A DNA stretch of 47,898 nt from Colimorpha sp964483145 (GTDB lineage: Bacteria > Bacteroidota > Bacteroidia > Bacteroidales > P3), in contig CAZAAK010000005.1 of assembly GCA_964483145.1 (NCBI GenBank), positions 1 through 47,898 on the forward strand. Reading direction: 5' to 3'. The notes beneath the pieces were generated by a model that saw nothing but the letters and a program-made list of their open reading frames with translations, ran no database searches and was not told the origin of the DNA. Made by a program: the position numbers and the translations under genes. Positions 25,926 through 34,313 of this stretch are shown in pieces. Positions within the stretch are counted from its first letter, which is position 1, and each line of letters starts with the position of its first letter.

Positions 25926-26138
25926 CTATTCGCACTTTATGCCAGTCTTGATGGCATTGGAGTAGTTGTTCAAGGGAAGCTCACTGCACTTTTTTACACC
26001 GTCATAGTTGCTGAGATTGACTTCGGAGGTGGTGACAACGGCGCCAGCTGTATAGGTGGTGCAAGTGCAAGTTTTCTTGCAGGAACTGAAGCAGACCACA
26101 GTTGCGACAACGGCAATAGCCAAAAGGACTTTCTTCAT
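25926..26138 (-). CDS. Small Cys-rich lipoprotein, hypothetical
   Basis: A 70-aa protein with a lipoprotein signal ending FSSC20 and then KKTCTCTTY, a short Thr/Cys-rich start to the mature chain of about 50 residues. It matches no family I can name, but many Bacteroidetes have similar tiny lipoproteins. It is real by context: a perfect TTG-N19-TATCTTTG promoter upstream and a strong terminator downstream form a compact single-gene unit. Confidence 0.82.
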   Translation of the reverse strand: MKKVLLAIAVVATVVCFSSCKKTCTCTTYTAGAVVTTSEVNLSNYDGVKKCSELPLNNYSNAIKTGIKCE

Positions 26139-26183
26139 GATTTTCAGATTTAAAAGTTGTTATTAATATTACTGTTCAAGTTG

Positions 26184-26213
26184 CAAAGATACTATTTTTT
26201 TTGCAATTTGCAA
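26184..26213 (-). promoter_or_regulatory. Consensus promoter of the small Cys-rich lipoprotein gene
   Basis: On the minus strand: TTG (26213-26211), a 19-base spacer, TATCTTTG (26191-26184). A full consensus match, 45 bases upstream of the ATG. Confidence 0.85.
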
Positions 26214-26223
26214 TTTTTCTATG

Positions 26224-26336
26224 CTTTCTAGAAAGATTTTCTTGTCGGCATTGGCCGAGTGAGCCGACAGTGCATCTTTATGGTGTGTGGCTACCACTGG
26301 CAGAAAATGAGTGTTGGTGTGCAAAGATGCACCATA
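26224..26336. other. Intergenic region with several nested inverted repeats
   Basis: The gap 26214-26518 has no gene. It contains a CTTTCTAGAAAG palindrome (26224-26235), GTCGGC/GCCGAC (26244-26249 with 26263-26268) and TGCATCTTT/AAAGATGCA (26271-26279 with 26323-26331). TATGGTG/CACCATA (26280-26286 with 26330-26336) is also present and would compete with that last pairing. It may be a structured RNA or a decayed small element; no known RNA family is recognised. Confidence 0.4.
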
Positions 26337-26518
26337 ATATGTTGTAGGACAGTATATAATAATCATTTTTGCTTGTATGGGCTATAATTCGCAGATTTTG
26401 AAACAAAATGAAGTTTCAAGACGGCTTGATTTGGCGTTTTGCAAGTTTGAAAAATAGTATGGGATAAAAAATATGCGTCTTAGAATCAATAAATTATCCA
26501 TTCTGCAGAAAAAGTATT

Positions 26519-26548
26519 TTGCCAGTTCAAAAATTATTCGTACCTTTG
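26519..26548 (+). promoter_or_regulatory. Consensus promoter of the tRNA-Val genes
   Basis: TTG (26519-26521), 19-base spacer, TACCTTTG (26541-26548). It lies 22 bases upstream of the first tRNA. Confidence 0.85.
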
Positions 26549-26569
26549 CAACCGCTTTTCGAGAGAGAC

Positions 26570-26644
26570 GATCTGTTAGCTCAGTTGGTTTAGAGCGCTT
26601 GCTTGACAGGCAAGAGGTCACAAGTTCAAATCTTGTACAGATCA
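26570..26644 (+). tRNA. tRNA-Val (anticodon GAC)
   Basis: A complete 75-base cloverleaf: acceptor GATCTGT/ACAGATC with discriminator A, D-arm GCTC/GAGC, anticodon stem CTTGC/GCAAG with loop TTGACAG (anticodon GAC), T-arm ACAAG/CTTGT with loop TTCAAAT. The 3' CCA is not encoded. It reads GUC/GUU codons. A terminator-like hairpin follows eight bases later. Confidence 0.96.
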
Positions 26645-26651
26645 CTAGAAG

Positions 26652-26680
26652 AAGGTGGAGCCGTGCTTCGCCTTTTTTTT
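26652..26680 (+). terminator. Rho-independent terminator after tRNA-Val(GAC)
   Basis: AAGGTGGAGC pairs with GCTTCGCCTT (two G-T pairs) around a CGT loop, followed by a run of T (26673-26680). It lies between the two tRNAs, so the second tRNA depends on readthrough or its own promoter. Confidence 0.8.
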
Positions 26681-26703
26681 GAAAGAGGAATTGAAGAAAT
26701 ATT

Positions 26704-26778
26704 GGTCTGTTAGCTCAGTTGGTTCAGAGCGCTTCCTTCACACGGAAGAGGTCGACAGTTCGAATCTGCCACAGACCA
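26704..26778 (+). tRNA. tRNA-Val (anticodon CAC)
   Basis: A 75-base cloverleaf: acceptor GGTCTGT/ACAGACC, discriminator A, anticodon stem CTTCC/GGAAG with loop TTCACAC (anticodon CAC). T-arm GACAG/CTGCC has an A-C mismatch at the second pair. It would read GUG only. No CCA is encoded. The D-arm and variable region are almost identical to the tRNA upstream, pointing to duplication. Confidence 0.95.
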
Positions 26779-26787
26779 CAAAGGTGT

Positions 26788-26816
26788 ACCTCCGGCGTTG
26801 AGCTGGAGGTTTTTTT
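26788..26816 (+). terminator. Rho-independent terminator after tRNA-Val(CAC)
   Basis: ACCTCCGGC pairs with GCTGGAGGT (one G-T) around GTTGA, followed by TTTTTT (26811-26816). Its position argues against any start of the next gene upstream of 26831. Confidence 0.88.
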
Positions 26817-26830
26817 GTGTAAAACAGGCT

Positions 26831-27607
26831 ATGATAGAAAAAGAAAGCTCTTTTTTTGGCAGGACAGAATTGCTGATGGGGGGTGACTTTATGAACCTTA
26901 TAGGGCAGGTGCGGGTGATAGTGTTTGGCGTGGGGGGTGTAGGATCGTGGTGCGTGGAAAGCCTAGTGAGGTCGGGGGTGCGGCATATCGCTATAGTGGA
27001 TAGCGATGTGGTGAGTCCAACCAATGTGAACCGGCAATTGATGGCAACTAGCAAGACTATAGGGATGGCGAAAGTGGATGCGCTGAAAAAACACCTACAA
27101 GAGGTCAACCCAAATGTGGAGGTTGACGCTTTGCAAAGCGTCTATAGTGAGGAAAGCGCTAGTGAGTTCGGCTTGGAAACATATGACTATATTGTCGATG
27201 CCATAGACTCGTTGAAAGACAAGGCTAGCTTGATATTGCACGCTACGCGGCTGATGAAGGAGAGTCATAGGATAACATTTTTCAGTTCAATGGGGGCAGC
27301 ATTGCGAACCAATCCGTTTGCCATTGCCAGAGCGGAATTTTGGGATGTAAAGGGAGACCCCTTAGCACGGATGCTCAGGAAGCGGTTTCGGTCGATGGAA
27401 GAGTACCCTACTCATAAATTTCAGTGTGTATACAGCACTGAGTTGCCGAGGGAAAACAAAGGGAAGGTAATGGCAGACGAGATTCATCTGGAGCTTGGCT
27501 TAAAAGACCGAATCAATGGCACTGTGCCGCATGTGACCATGATGTTTGGGGCGGCCTTAGCTGGGCTAGTTGTTAATGATGTGGAAAGACGGATAACGGC
27601 AGGGTGA
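26831..27607 (+). CDS. tcdA: tRNA threonylcarbamoyladenosine dehydratase (ThiF/E1-like)
   Basis: 258 aa from the ATG at 26831. An earlier in-frame start would lie inside the tRNA terminator. The N-terminus FGRTELLMGGDFMNLI is typical of TcdA (RTELL-G motif). The nucleotide-binding GVGGVGSW is at residues 33-40, followed by D57/D59 and NRQL at 67-70. The enzyme uses ATP to cyclise t6A37 in tRNA to ct6A. Genes for tRNA function cluster here (two tRNAs, tcdA, later miaB). A terminator follows at 27688. Confidence 0.92.
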   Translation: MIEKESSFFGRTELLMGGDFMNLIGQVRVIVFGVGGVGSWCVESLVRSGVRHIAIVDSDVVSPTNVNRQLMATSKTIGMAKVDALKKHLQEVNPNVEVDALQSVYSEESASEFGLETYDYIVDAIDSLKDKASLILHATRLMKESHRITFFSSMGAALRTNPFAIARAEFWDVKGDPLARMLRKRFRSMEEYPTHKFQCVYSTELPRENKGKVMADEIHLELGLKDRINGTVPHVTMMFGAALAGLVVNDVERRITAG

Positions 27608-27687
27608 TTTAGGCGTCGAGCGATGGGAAAATACAGTTGAAGAATGTTTTCGGAGTGATGAAGGTGCCGTGAAACTGTTGAAATGGG

Positions 27688-27713
27688 AAAATCCGTCAGG
27701 CGGATTTTTTTTT
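27688..27713 (+). terminator. Rho-independent terminator of tcdA
   Basis: AAAATCCG (27688-27695), loop TCAGG, CGGATTTT (27701-27708), then T to 27713. The T-tract runs directly into the -10 box of the next gene. Confidence 0.82.
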
Positions 27714-27714
27714 G

Positions 27715-27722
27715 TATCTTTG
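27715..27722 (+). promoter_or_regulatory. -10 box (TATCTTTG) of the T9SS plug protein gene
   Basis: A perfect TAnnTTTG one base after the T-tract of the tcdA terminator and 30 bases upstream of the ATG at 27753. No TTG at 19 bases upstream; that region is the terminator stem. Confidence 0.6.
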
Positions 27723-27752
27723 CACTTGCTTTTTGCTTATAAGGTATATTCT

Positions 27753-29030
27753 ATGCAGAGGGGTATATTGTTGCTGTCCATGATATTGCCGTTTCTCGTG
27801 GTAGGGACGGGCAGTACATTATGGGCCCAAATAGTGACGGATTCGAATTGGGTGGAAGATGTGAAAACGGTTACGCTATACAAAAATGGGGTCGAACTGG
27901 AGCCTCCAGTAATGACGCTTGGTAGCGAAGATCGGTTACTGTTGCGCTTTGATGTATTAGGAGTTGAGGTAGGCAATTATCGTTACCGTATTTGGCACTG
28001 CAATGGCAAGTGGCAAGCGGACAGCATGGAGCCATACGAGTACATTAGCGGATTTGAGGAAGGCCCTATTGAAAACTACAATAGTTCCTTTACCACCTTG
28101 CAACCATACGTCAATTACTACCAATACATACCAGCCCAACACAGTCAGCTACTGATTTCTGGTAACTATGTGGTGGCAGTCTACCTACAGGATTATCCGG
28201 ATAGCATTTTGCTTACTAAAAGATTTTGTGTGACAGAGGGCTCCGCCAGAGTCGGCGTTGCCGTTGGAGTGCCATATGATAATGTTGAGGTGCTCGAGCG
28301 TCGTGAGGTGGATGTGACGGTGAAAGACAACATCGACTACACGGGTGACATGCTTCCGCCAGTGCTGAATCCGGATTACTACGATGTAGTTGTGCAGCAA
28401 AATGGTCGTAGGGATAACATGCGGAGGTTGCGGTTTGGAGGTTATAGCGATGGCGCGCTGTGCTTTAGAAATCATGCAGAGAATATCTTCAACAGTGGCA
28501 ACACATTCCGTTACTTTGACCTTAGTAATATCCGCACGGCCATGTACAATGTGTGGCAGATAAACGAATACGGGGGGGAATGGTATGCTTTGTTGAAGCC
28601 TTTGGAAGATCGGTCTGGTAAGGCATTCATTACGGAAACTACCCTCAATGGAGGGATGAAGGTGAATGTATGGGACAGAACCAACAAGCAAACGGAGGCG
28701 GACTACGTGCATGTAAATTTTTCGCTTCCGATGGAATATCCATTCTTGAACGGGAGCATATATGTAGTGGGTGATTTGACGCAATGGCACATGGATGAAC
28801 GTAGCCACATGGAGTATAACATGGAATTGAAAGCCTACACGTTGCGATTGTATCTAAAGCAAGGTTATTATGCCTATCAGTTGCTGTTTTTGCCGGTAGG
28901 AGAGTCTCTTGGGCAGACCGCAGTGCTAGAAGGAGACCATTACGAAACGGACAATACCTACACGGTATATGTTTATTATCGTGCCCCCAACGATCGTTAC
29001 GACAGATTAGTGGGATATATAAGGGAGTGA
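27753..29030 (+). CDS. Type IX secretion system plug protein (DUF5103 family)
   Basis: 425 aa from the ATG at 27753, which begins a good signal peptide (MQRGILLLSMILPF... ending LWAQ). The start 28 codons upstream falls within the tcdA terminator region. The mature protein has DUF5103 features: an N-terminal beta domain (VKTVTLYKNGVELEPPV, then LLLRFDVLG and NYRYRIWHCNGKW) and a later NFSLPMEYPFLNGSIYVVGD segment. In the Flavobacterium T9SS translocon this family is the Plug that closes the periplasmic side of the SprA channel. No other translocon gene is adjacent, but the T9SS core operon lies about 5 kb downstream. Confidence 0.85.
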   Translation: MQRGILLLSMILPFLVVGTGSTLWAQIVTDSNWVEDVKTVTLYKNGVELEPPVMTLGSEDRLLLRFDVLGVEVGNYRYRIWHCNGKWQADSMEPYEYISGFEEGPIENYNSSFTTLQPYVNYYQYIPAQHSQLLISGNYVVAVYLQDYPDSILLTKRFCVTEGSARVGVAVGVPYDNVEVLERREVDVTVKDNIDYTGDMLPPVLNPDYYDVVVQQNGRRDNMRRLRFGGYSDGALCFRNHAENIFNSGNTFRYFDLSNIRTAMYNVWQINEYGGEWYALLKPLEDRSGKAFITETTLNGGMKVNVWDRTNKQTEADYVHVNFSLPMEYPFLNGSIYVVGDLTQWHMDERSHMEYNMELKAYTLRLYLKQGYYAYQLLFLPVGESLGQTAVLEGDHYETDNTYTVYVYYRAPNDRYDRLVGYIRE

Positions 29031-29098
29031 AGAGACATGGTAGGAGATTCGATGTCAGGGAAATAGTTAAAGAATAGTTTCAATTATCAAAAATACTA

Positions 29099-30439
29099 AT
29101 GTCTAAAGTATACATAGAAACGTATGGTTGTCAGATGAATTTTGCCGACAGCGAGATAGTGGCTTCTCTTTTGCAGAAAGAAGGCTATGAAGTGGTTGCG
29201 GAAATGGCAGAGGCAGACTATGTGCTAATCAACACCTGTGCAATTCGCGATAATGCCGAGCAGCGCATACGTAAACGATTGAGGGAATTGCGTGCTCAGC
29301 AGCAACATAACCCCAGGTTGAGAATCGGTATTCTGGGCTGCATGGCCGAACGTCTGCAGAGTCAACTGATGGTAGAAGAAGAGAATGTAAGTTTTGTGGT
29401 GGGGCCGGACGCATATAGACGACTGCCAGAATTATTGGCACAAGTGCGGGAGTATGGAAAAAAAGTTGCTGAAACACAGTTGAGTACGACAGAAACATAT
29501 GACGATATTGAACCTGTAAGGCTGAACAGCAACGGCATATCTGCCTATATCTCCATTATGCGTGGTTGCCAGAATTACTGTGCCTATTGTGTGGTGCCTT
29601 ATACTCGAGGTAGGGAGCGTAGCCGCGATCCCAAAACCATTGTGTCGGAGGCCAACAGCCTGTGGGAAAAAGGATATAAGGAGGTTACGTTGCTTGGGCA
29701 GAATGTCAACTCCTACTGCTGGAGGGACGGTGAGGTGGTGGTTGACTTCCCTGAACTGATACGTAGGGTGGCGGATGTGAGTCCAAAAATGCGGGTTCGT
29801 TTTGCGACATCGCACCCCAAGGATTTGAGCGATAGATTGTTGAAAGTAATGGCGAGCTATGATAACATATGCAAATGTATTCACCTTCCTGTGCAGAGTG
29901 GGAGTGACAGAATGCTGAAACTGATGAACAGACACTACGACTCGGCTTGGTATCTAGATCGTATTGCTGCCATTAGGAAGTATTTGCCCGATTGTTCCAT
30001 TACCACGGATGTTATTGCTGGATTTTGCAGCGAGACGGAGGAGGATCATCAGATGACTTTGGATATGTTCAGGAAGGTGGGATATGATTATGCTTATATG
30101 TTCAAGTTCTCCATGCGCCCAAACACTTATGCCGAAAAACATCTAGAGGATGATGTACCCGAAGAGGAAAAAACGCGCCGTTTAGAGGAGATTATAGCCT
30201 TGCAGGGGCAGATGGCGTTGGAAAACAATCAACGTGAGATAGGTAGGGTGTATGAGGTGCTAGTGGAAGGAGAATCGCATAGGAGCAATAAACAGTTTTT
30301 TGGGCGTAATAGTCAAAATAAAGTCATCGTTTTCGACCGTCATGATGTGCAGCCGGGACAGTATGTAAAAGTCAAGGTGGCGCGTTGTACTGCGGCAACC
30401 TTGATTGGTGACTTGGTAGAAGGCCAAGTCATACAATAA
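29099..30439 (+). CDS. miaB: tRNA-2-methylthio-N6-dimethylallyladenosine synthase MiaB
   Basis: A 446-aa radical-SAM methylthiotransferase that converts i6A37 to ms2i6A37 in tRNAs. It has three domains. The N-terminal UPF0004 domain has cluster ligands C11 (TYGCQMN), C47 (NTCAIRDNAEQR) and C81 (GCMAERL). The radical-SAM core has C157-x3-C161-x2-C164 (RGCQNYCAYCVVPYTRG). The C-terminal TRAM domain is at about 380-446. NTCAIRDNAEQR matches MiaB rather than RimO or MtaB. Thirty bases separate it from the PASTA gene, so they may share a transcript. Confidence 0.96.
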   Translation: MSKVYIETYGCQMNFADSEIVASLLQKEGYEVVAEMAEADYVLINTCAIRDNAEQRIRKRLRELRAQQQHNPRLRIGILGCMAERLQSQLMVEEENVSFVVGPDAYRRLPELLAQVREYGKKVAETQLSTTETYDDIEPVRLNSNGISAYISIMRGCQNYCAYCVVPYTRGRERSRDPKTIVSEANSLWEKGYKEVTLLGQNVNSYCWRDGEVVVDFPELIRRVADVSPKMRVRFATSHPKDLSDRLLKVMASYDNICKCIHLPVQSGSDRMLKLMNRHYDSAWYLDRIAAIRKYLPDCSITTDVIAGFCSETEEDHQMTLDMFRKVGYDYAYMFKFSMRPNTYAEKHLEDDVPEEEKTRRLEEIIALQGQMALENNQREIGRVYEVLVEGESHRSNKQFFGRNSQNKVIVFDRHDVQPGQYVKVKVARCTAATLIGDLVEGQVIQ

Positions 30440-30469
30440 ATTTGCAGCCATCCCGTTATAAAGAGCACT

Positions 30470-31366
30470 ATGGATAAGGATTTCTTTGTTAGGCACCCCC
30501 TTCTTAAGCATTTCATCATAATGCTTGCCGTGTCTGCCGCAATATTGATTTTAGCCTTTTGGTTCATTAAGGTGGTTGCCCGTCAGGGTAAGGAGTACGA
30601 ATTGCCGGATTATCGAGGGTCTGAACTAATTGAAATGAAGAAAGATAATCCATATCATCTAGATTTTGTGGTGATTGATTCGGTATACGATGCCGAACGG
30701 GAGGGCGGTATCGTTTTGCAGCAGGATCCCGAGCCGGGTACAATGATAAAAACTCGTCGTAAGGTATATGTGACGGTGACAACCTTTGCGCCTTCGGACG
30801 TGGTGTTGCCGGAACTGTCAAATATGACTGTACGTAGCGCAGTGTCGGCCTTGGAAGCTGCAGGTTTGCGTTGCGGTAGGTTGAGGTTTGTGGACAGCCC
30901 TTATCGTAATGTAATCTTAGAGTCGTCCTACAATGGGAAGATGGTCTATGCTGGAGAAAAAATGAACTCGGGTGCGGTGGTAGATTTGACTGTTGGCTTG
31001 GGGGAGGCGCAGAAAGGAACGCGGGTGCCATTCGTGATAGGGCAGATTCCGAGCAAGGCGCGTAGAGGGATTCTGTCGGCCTCGATGAATGTTGGGCATG
31101 AATATTTTGACGGTGTGATCGATCGCAACCATTGTGTATGCTACAAGTTGGATCCGGACTATACTGGGGTTACTCGTTATCCGTTGGGAACTTATGTGAA
31201 TATATGGTATTGCGATGCTACGGACGCTGATGTGGAACGCATTATTTCCAACTTTCAAGTCGATTCTTCCAAGATTTTCAGAACAGAGTTTGATGGACTA
31301 GAAGACGAGAATGATTCCTATTACGACGAAGAGGTCCCCAATTTTGACGATGGTTGGGACTGGTAG
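30470..31366 (+). CDS. PASTA domain-containing membrane protein
   Basis: A 298-aa protein with a short cytoplasmic N-terminus, one membrane segment (about 14-36) and three PASTA repeats in the periplasm: about 40-105 (ELPDYRGSELIEMK, DPEPGTMIKTRRKVYVTV), 110-185 (VLPELSNMTVRSAVSALEAAGL) and 190-255. The C-terminal tail is acidic (EDENDSYYDEEV and onward). PASTA repeats bind peptidoglycan fragments. There is no kinase domain. It is followed 12 bases later by a T9SS cargo gene and then rluD, which suggests an operon. Confidence 0.88.
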   Translation: MDKDFFVRHPLLKHFIIMLAVSAAILILAFWFIKVVARQGKEYELPDYRGSELIEMKKDNPYHLDFVVIDSVYDAEREGGIVLQQDPEPGTMIKTRRKVYVTVTTFAPSDVVLPELSNMTVRSAVSALEAAGLRCGRLRFVDSPYRNVILESSYNGKMVYAGEKMNSGAVVDLTVGLGEAQKGTRVPFVIGQIPSKARRGILSASMNVGHEYFDGVIDRNHCVCYKLDPDYTGVTRYPLGTYVNIWYCDATDADVERIISNFQVDSSKIFRTEFDGLEDENDSYYDEEVPNFDDGWDW

Positions 31367-31378
31367 TGATGAATTGTT

Positions 31379-33244
31379 ATGAGGTATTCTATTTCCGTAT
31401 TAGGACTGTTGCTGTGCGTGTTGTCAGTCTCGGCGCAAGAGGTACTTTTGCCTCTGAAACATCCAACATCGGAGTCGGGAAAGTCAGCGGAAGTCCTAAC
31501 GCTTCCTTTCTTTGACGATTTTTCGGATACGACTATATCTTTAAGTAAGTGGGATTTGGGAGGGTCCAACGTGAATCAAGGTTACGCCCCATTGCCTCCG
31601 ACGGTCGGTATGGTTACATTAGATGCGTTTGATGTAAATGGTAACCTTTATCCCACCGCAGTTAGTCAACTCTTTGGCGGCGACACATTGGTCTCTTATG
31701 CCATTCGGTTGGATTCTGTTTTTAGTCCGTATCCAAGAGGTCTGGCAAGTGGTGATTCCATATACTTGAGCTTCTTTTATATACCAGGAGGTGGCTATGG
31801 CAACATGTGGGAGCGTGTGGGGGATTCACCCGAGGATCAGGATTCTCTTGTTTTGGAGTTTTATGCCCCTAATACCGGTGTTTGGCACAATGTTTGGAGC
31901 ATTTCGGGGTGTGAAGCAGATTCGCTGTATGCCCGTACGGGCAACTATTGGCAATTCGTAGATTTGTTGATAGAAGATACAACTTTCTTGCAGAATGGGT
32001 TTCGTTTTCGGTTCAGAAATTACTGTAGTTTGGACAACATGACCAAGAAAGGCATCCTAAGCAACGCTGATCAGTGGAACATTGACTATGTTGTACTAGA
32101 CGCTGGCCGTCGGTGTGGCGACTCGACAGCTAGAGACTTAGCCTTTGTCAACCCAGCACCTTCCTTGTTGAGGAACTATCAAGCGATGCCGGCAAAGCAG
32201 TATACACCAGTAGAAATGAAGGATACGCTGTCTTTGACGATAACTAACCTTTATTCAGAAGAATTAGCTTCCAACTATGGATACCGGATCTTGAATGAGG
32301 ATGGAGAGGACATATACACCTACACCGGAGGCTACGAAAATGTGCCAGTTTATTGGCTGGGGAATCGCTATCAAACTTCACAACCACATGCCAGACCAGC
32401 TTTAGATTATGCATTTCCTGAAGGGATGCGTGCTCCAGCTGTTTTTACTGTCGAACATGGTGTGAGGGAGGGGGTAACAGGTGATGCACATTGTCAGAAT
32501 GATACTATCCGATTTGCACAAATATTCGACAATTACTATGCTTATGACGATGGAACGGCTGAAAACGGATATGGAATTACCTCAACTAGTTCTAAGGTTA
32601 GATTGGCTTGTCAATTTCAATTGAATGTAGAGGATACACTCAAGGGCGTAATGTTATATTTTAATCGCACTTTGCTTGACGAAAATGAAGATATTAGGTT
32701 TTCGATAACAGTGTGGGATGATGCTGATGGAATGCCGGGAAATATAATTTACAAAGATGAGAATAGAAGAAAGCCTATATTTGGAGGTTTTAATAAATAT
32801 GTGTGTTATGATTTGGAAGAGCCTTTGATGTGTAGCGGAACCATATATATTGGATTTGAACAAACTACTCCTGACTATATAAACCTTGGATTCGACCGTA
32901 ACAATGATGCGTCCTCTCATATTTTCTTCCTTACAAGTGCTACATGGCAATCTAGTATACTGCATGGAGCCTTAATGCTTAGACCCTGTTTCGGGCGTTT
33001 AGGATCTTTGTCGATAAATTCGTCTTTAGATGATTCCGAACCGTTGGTTCGCTCTCGGGATGGTTGTATTGAGGTAACCTCAAATCAGAGCGGAATGGTT
33101 GTAATTTATGATGTTATGGGGCGTGAAGTATATAGGAATTCTCTAGTATATTCCGGCTCAAGGGTTGTTGTGTCATCCTTGCCCAAAGGTGTCTATCTGG
33201 TTAAGGTAGGGAAGTTGACCACAAAAAAAGTTGTTGTATTATGA
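31379..33244 (+). CDS. Secreted protein with T9SS type A sorting domain
   Basis: A 621-aa protein with a signal peptide (1-20, ending SVSAQ). The middle looks like a jelly-roll/beta-sandwich protein (FFDDFSDTTISLSKWDLGG; YYAYDDGTAENGYGI) without an enzyme motif I recognise. The last 75 or so residues form a T9SS C-terminal domain: VVIYDVMGREVY, then SSLPKGVYLVKVGKLTTKKVVVL. It is therefore a predicted T9SS cargo bound for the cell surface. The terminal ATGA overlaps rluD by four bases. The 32,600-33,000 part is more AT-rich than neighbouring genes. Confidence 0.87.
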   Translation: MRYSISVLGLLLCVLSVSAQEVLLPLKHPTSESGKSAEVLTLPFFDDFSDTTISLSKWDLGGSNVNQGYAPLPPTVGMVTLDAFDVNGNLYPTAVSQLFGGDTLVSYAIRLDSVFSPYPRGLASGDSIYLSFFYIPGGGYGNMWERVGDSPEDQDSLVLEFYAPNTGVWHNVWSISGCEADSLYARTGNYWQFVDLLIEDTTFLQNGFRFRFRNYCSLDNMTKKGILSNADQWNIDYVVLDAGRRCGDSTARDLAFVNPAPSLLRNYQAMPAKQYTPVEMKDTLSLTITNLYSEELASNYGYRILNEDGEDIYTYTGGYENVPVYWLGNRYQTSQPHARPALDYAFPEGMRAPAVFTVEHGVREGVTGDAHCQNDTIRFAQIFDNYYAYDDGTAENGYGITSTSSKVRLACQFQLNVEDTLKGVMLYFNRTLLDENEDIRFSITVWDDADGMPGNIIYKDENRRKPIFGGFNKYVCYDLEEPLMCSGTIYIGFEQTTPDYINLGFDRNNDASSHIFFLTSATWQSSILHGALMLRPCFGRLGSLSINSSLDDSEPLVRSRDGCIEVTSNQSGMVVIYDVMGREVYRNSLVYSGSRVVVSSLPKGVYLVKVGKLTTKKVVVL

Positions 33245-34287
33245 TTGAAGAGCTAGAGGAACTCCAGCCACAGGGAGATTCTGAATTATACGAGCATCAC
33301 CGCATTGTTGTGGATAGGGGACAAGCTATGTTGCGGATGGATAAATACATCCAGATGCATTTGGAAGGTATTTCCCGCACCAAAATCCAAACTGCTGCCA
33401 AAGTGGGATGTATACGAGTGAACGATAAGCCTGCCAAGCCGAACTATAAGGTAAAGCCTTGTGATGTCATCAGCATTCTTCTGCCTGAACCCCCTCACGA
33501 TATAGAGGTTCGACCAGAGCCGATACCTTTGGATATAGTGTATGAGGACGAGGATGTTTTGGTTGTGGATAAGAAACCGGGAATGGTTGTACACCCCGGC
33601 TACGGCAACTTCACTGGGACCTTGCTTAATGGCCTTTTGTACTATTTTAGGGATAAGAAGTCCCGAGATGGAAGCCCTGTAACCCCTTATTTGGTACATC
33701 GCATTGACAAAGATACATCTGGGTTGCTGTTGGTAGCAAAGAACGAAGTGTCGCAGGTGGTTTTGGCAAAACAGTTCTTTGAGCATTCAATTGAAAGAAA
33801 GTACAACGCTTTGGTTTGGGGTGGCTTTGAAGAAGAAAACGGTACTATCATAGGGAACTTGGAACGTTCCCCACAGGACCGACGTGTGATGCATGTGACA
33901 GACGATCCGGCGCGCGGCAAATATGCTGTAACGCATTGGCGGGTATTGGAACGTTTCGGCTATGTCACCTTTGTAGAATGTGTTTTGGAAACGGGTCGAA
34001 CACATCAGATTCGGGCGCACATGCAACACATTGGTCATCCTTTATTCAATGATTCTGCCTATGGGGGTGACAAAATATTAAAGGGAACGACCTTTTCAAA
34101 ATATAAGCAGTTTGTTGATAATTGTTTCAATATTTTACCGCGGCAGGCGCTTCATGCGCTTGTGATTGGGTTTGAGCACCCTACAACGGGGCAACACTTG
34201 CATTTTGAAAGTCCGCTGCCTGCAGATATGTCGGTTGTGCTGGAGAAATGGCGTTGTTATGCGCAAAACAGTGCATCATTGGGTTAA
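33241..34287 (+). CDS. rluD: RluA-family 23S rRNA pseudouridine synthase RluD
   Basis: A 348-aa protein with an S4 RNA-binding domain (about 30-90, LRMDKYIQMHLEGISRTKIQ) and a catalytic domain with the family motif VHRIDKDTSGLLL, where D156 is the catalytic Asp. A later RTHQIRAHMQHIGHPLFND segment is standard. RluD modifies helix 69 of 23S rRNA. RluA, RluC and RluD are alike; the S4 domain and length favour RluD. It overlaps the cargo gene upstream and converges with the gldN-like gene downstream over a 26-base gap with no clear terminator. Confidence 0.9.
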   Translation: MIEELEELQPQGDSELYEHHRIVVDRGQAMLRMDKYIQMHLEGISRTKIQTAAKVGCIRVNDKPAKPNYKVKPCDVISILLPEPPHDIEVRPEPIPLDIVYEDEDVLVVDKKPGMVVHPGYGNFTGTLLNGLLYYFRDKKSRDGSPVTPYLVHRIDKDTSGLLLVAKNEVSQVVLAKQFFEHSIERKYNALVWGGFEEENGTIIGNLERSPQDRRVMHVTDDPARGKYAVTHWRVLERFGYVTFVECVLETGRTHQIRAHMQHIGHPLFNDSAYGGDKILKGTTFSKYKQFVDNCFNILPRQALHALVIGFEHPTTGQHLHFESPLPADMSVVLEKWRCYAQNSASLG

Positions 34288-34313
34288 TACAATCCCACGC
34301 AAATGGCACTCCA

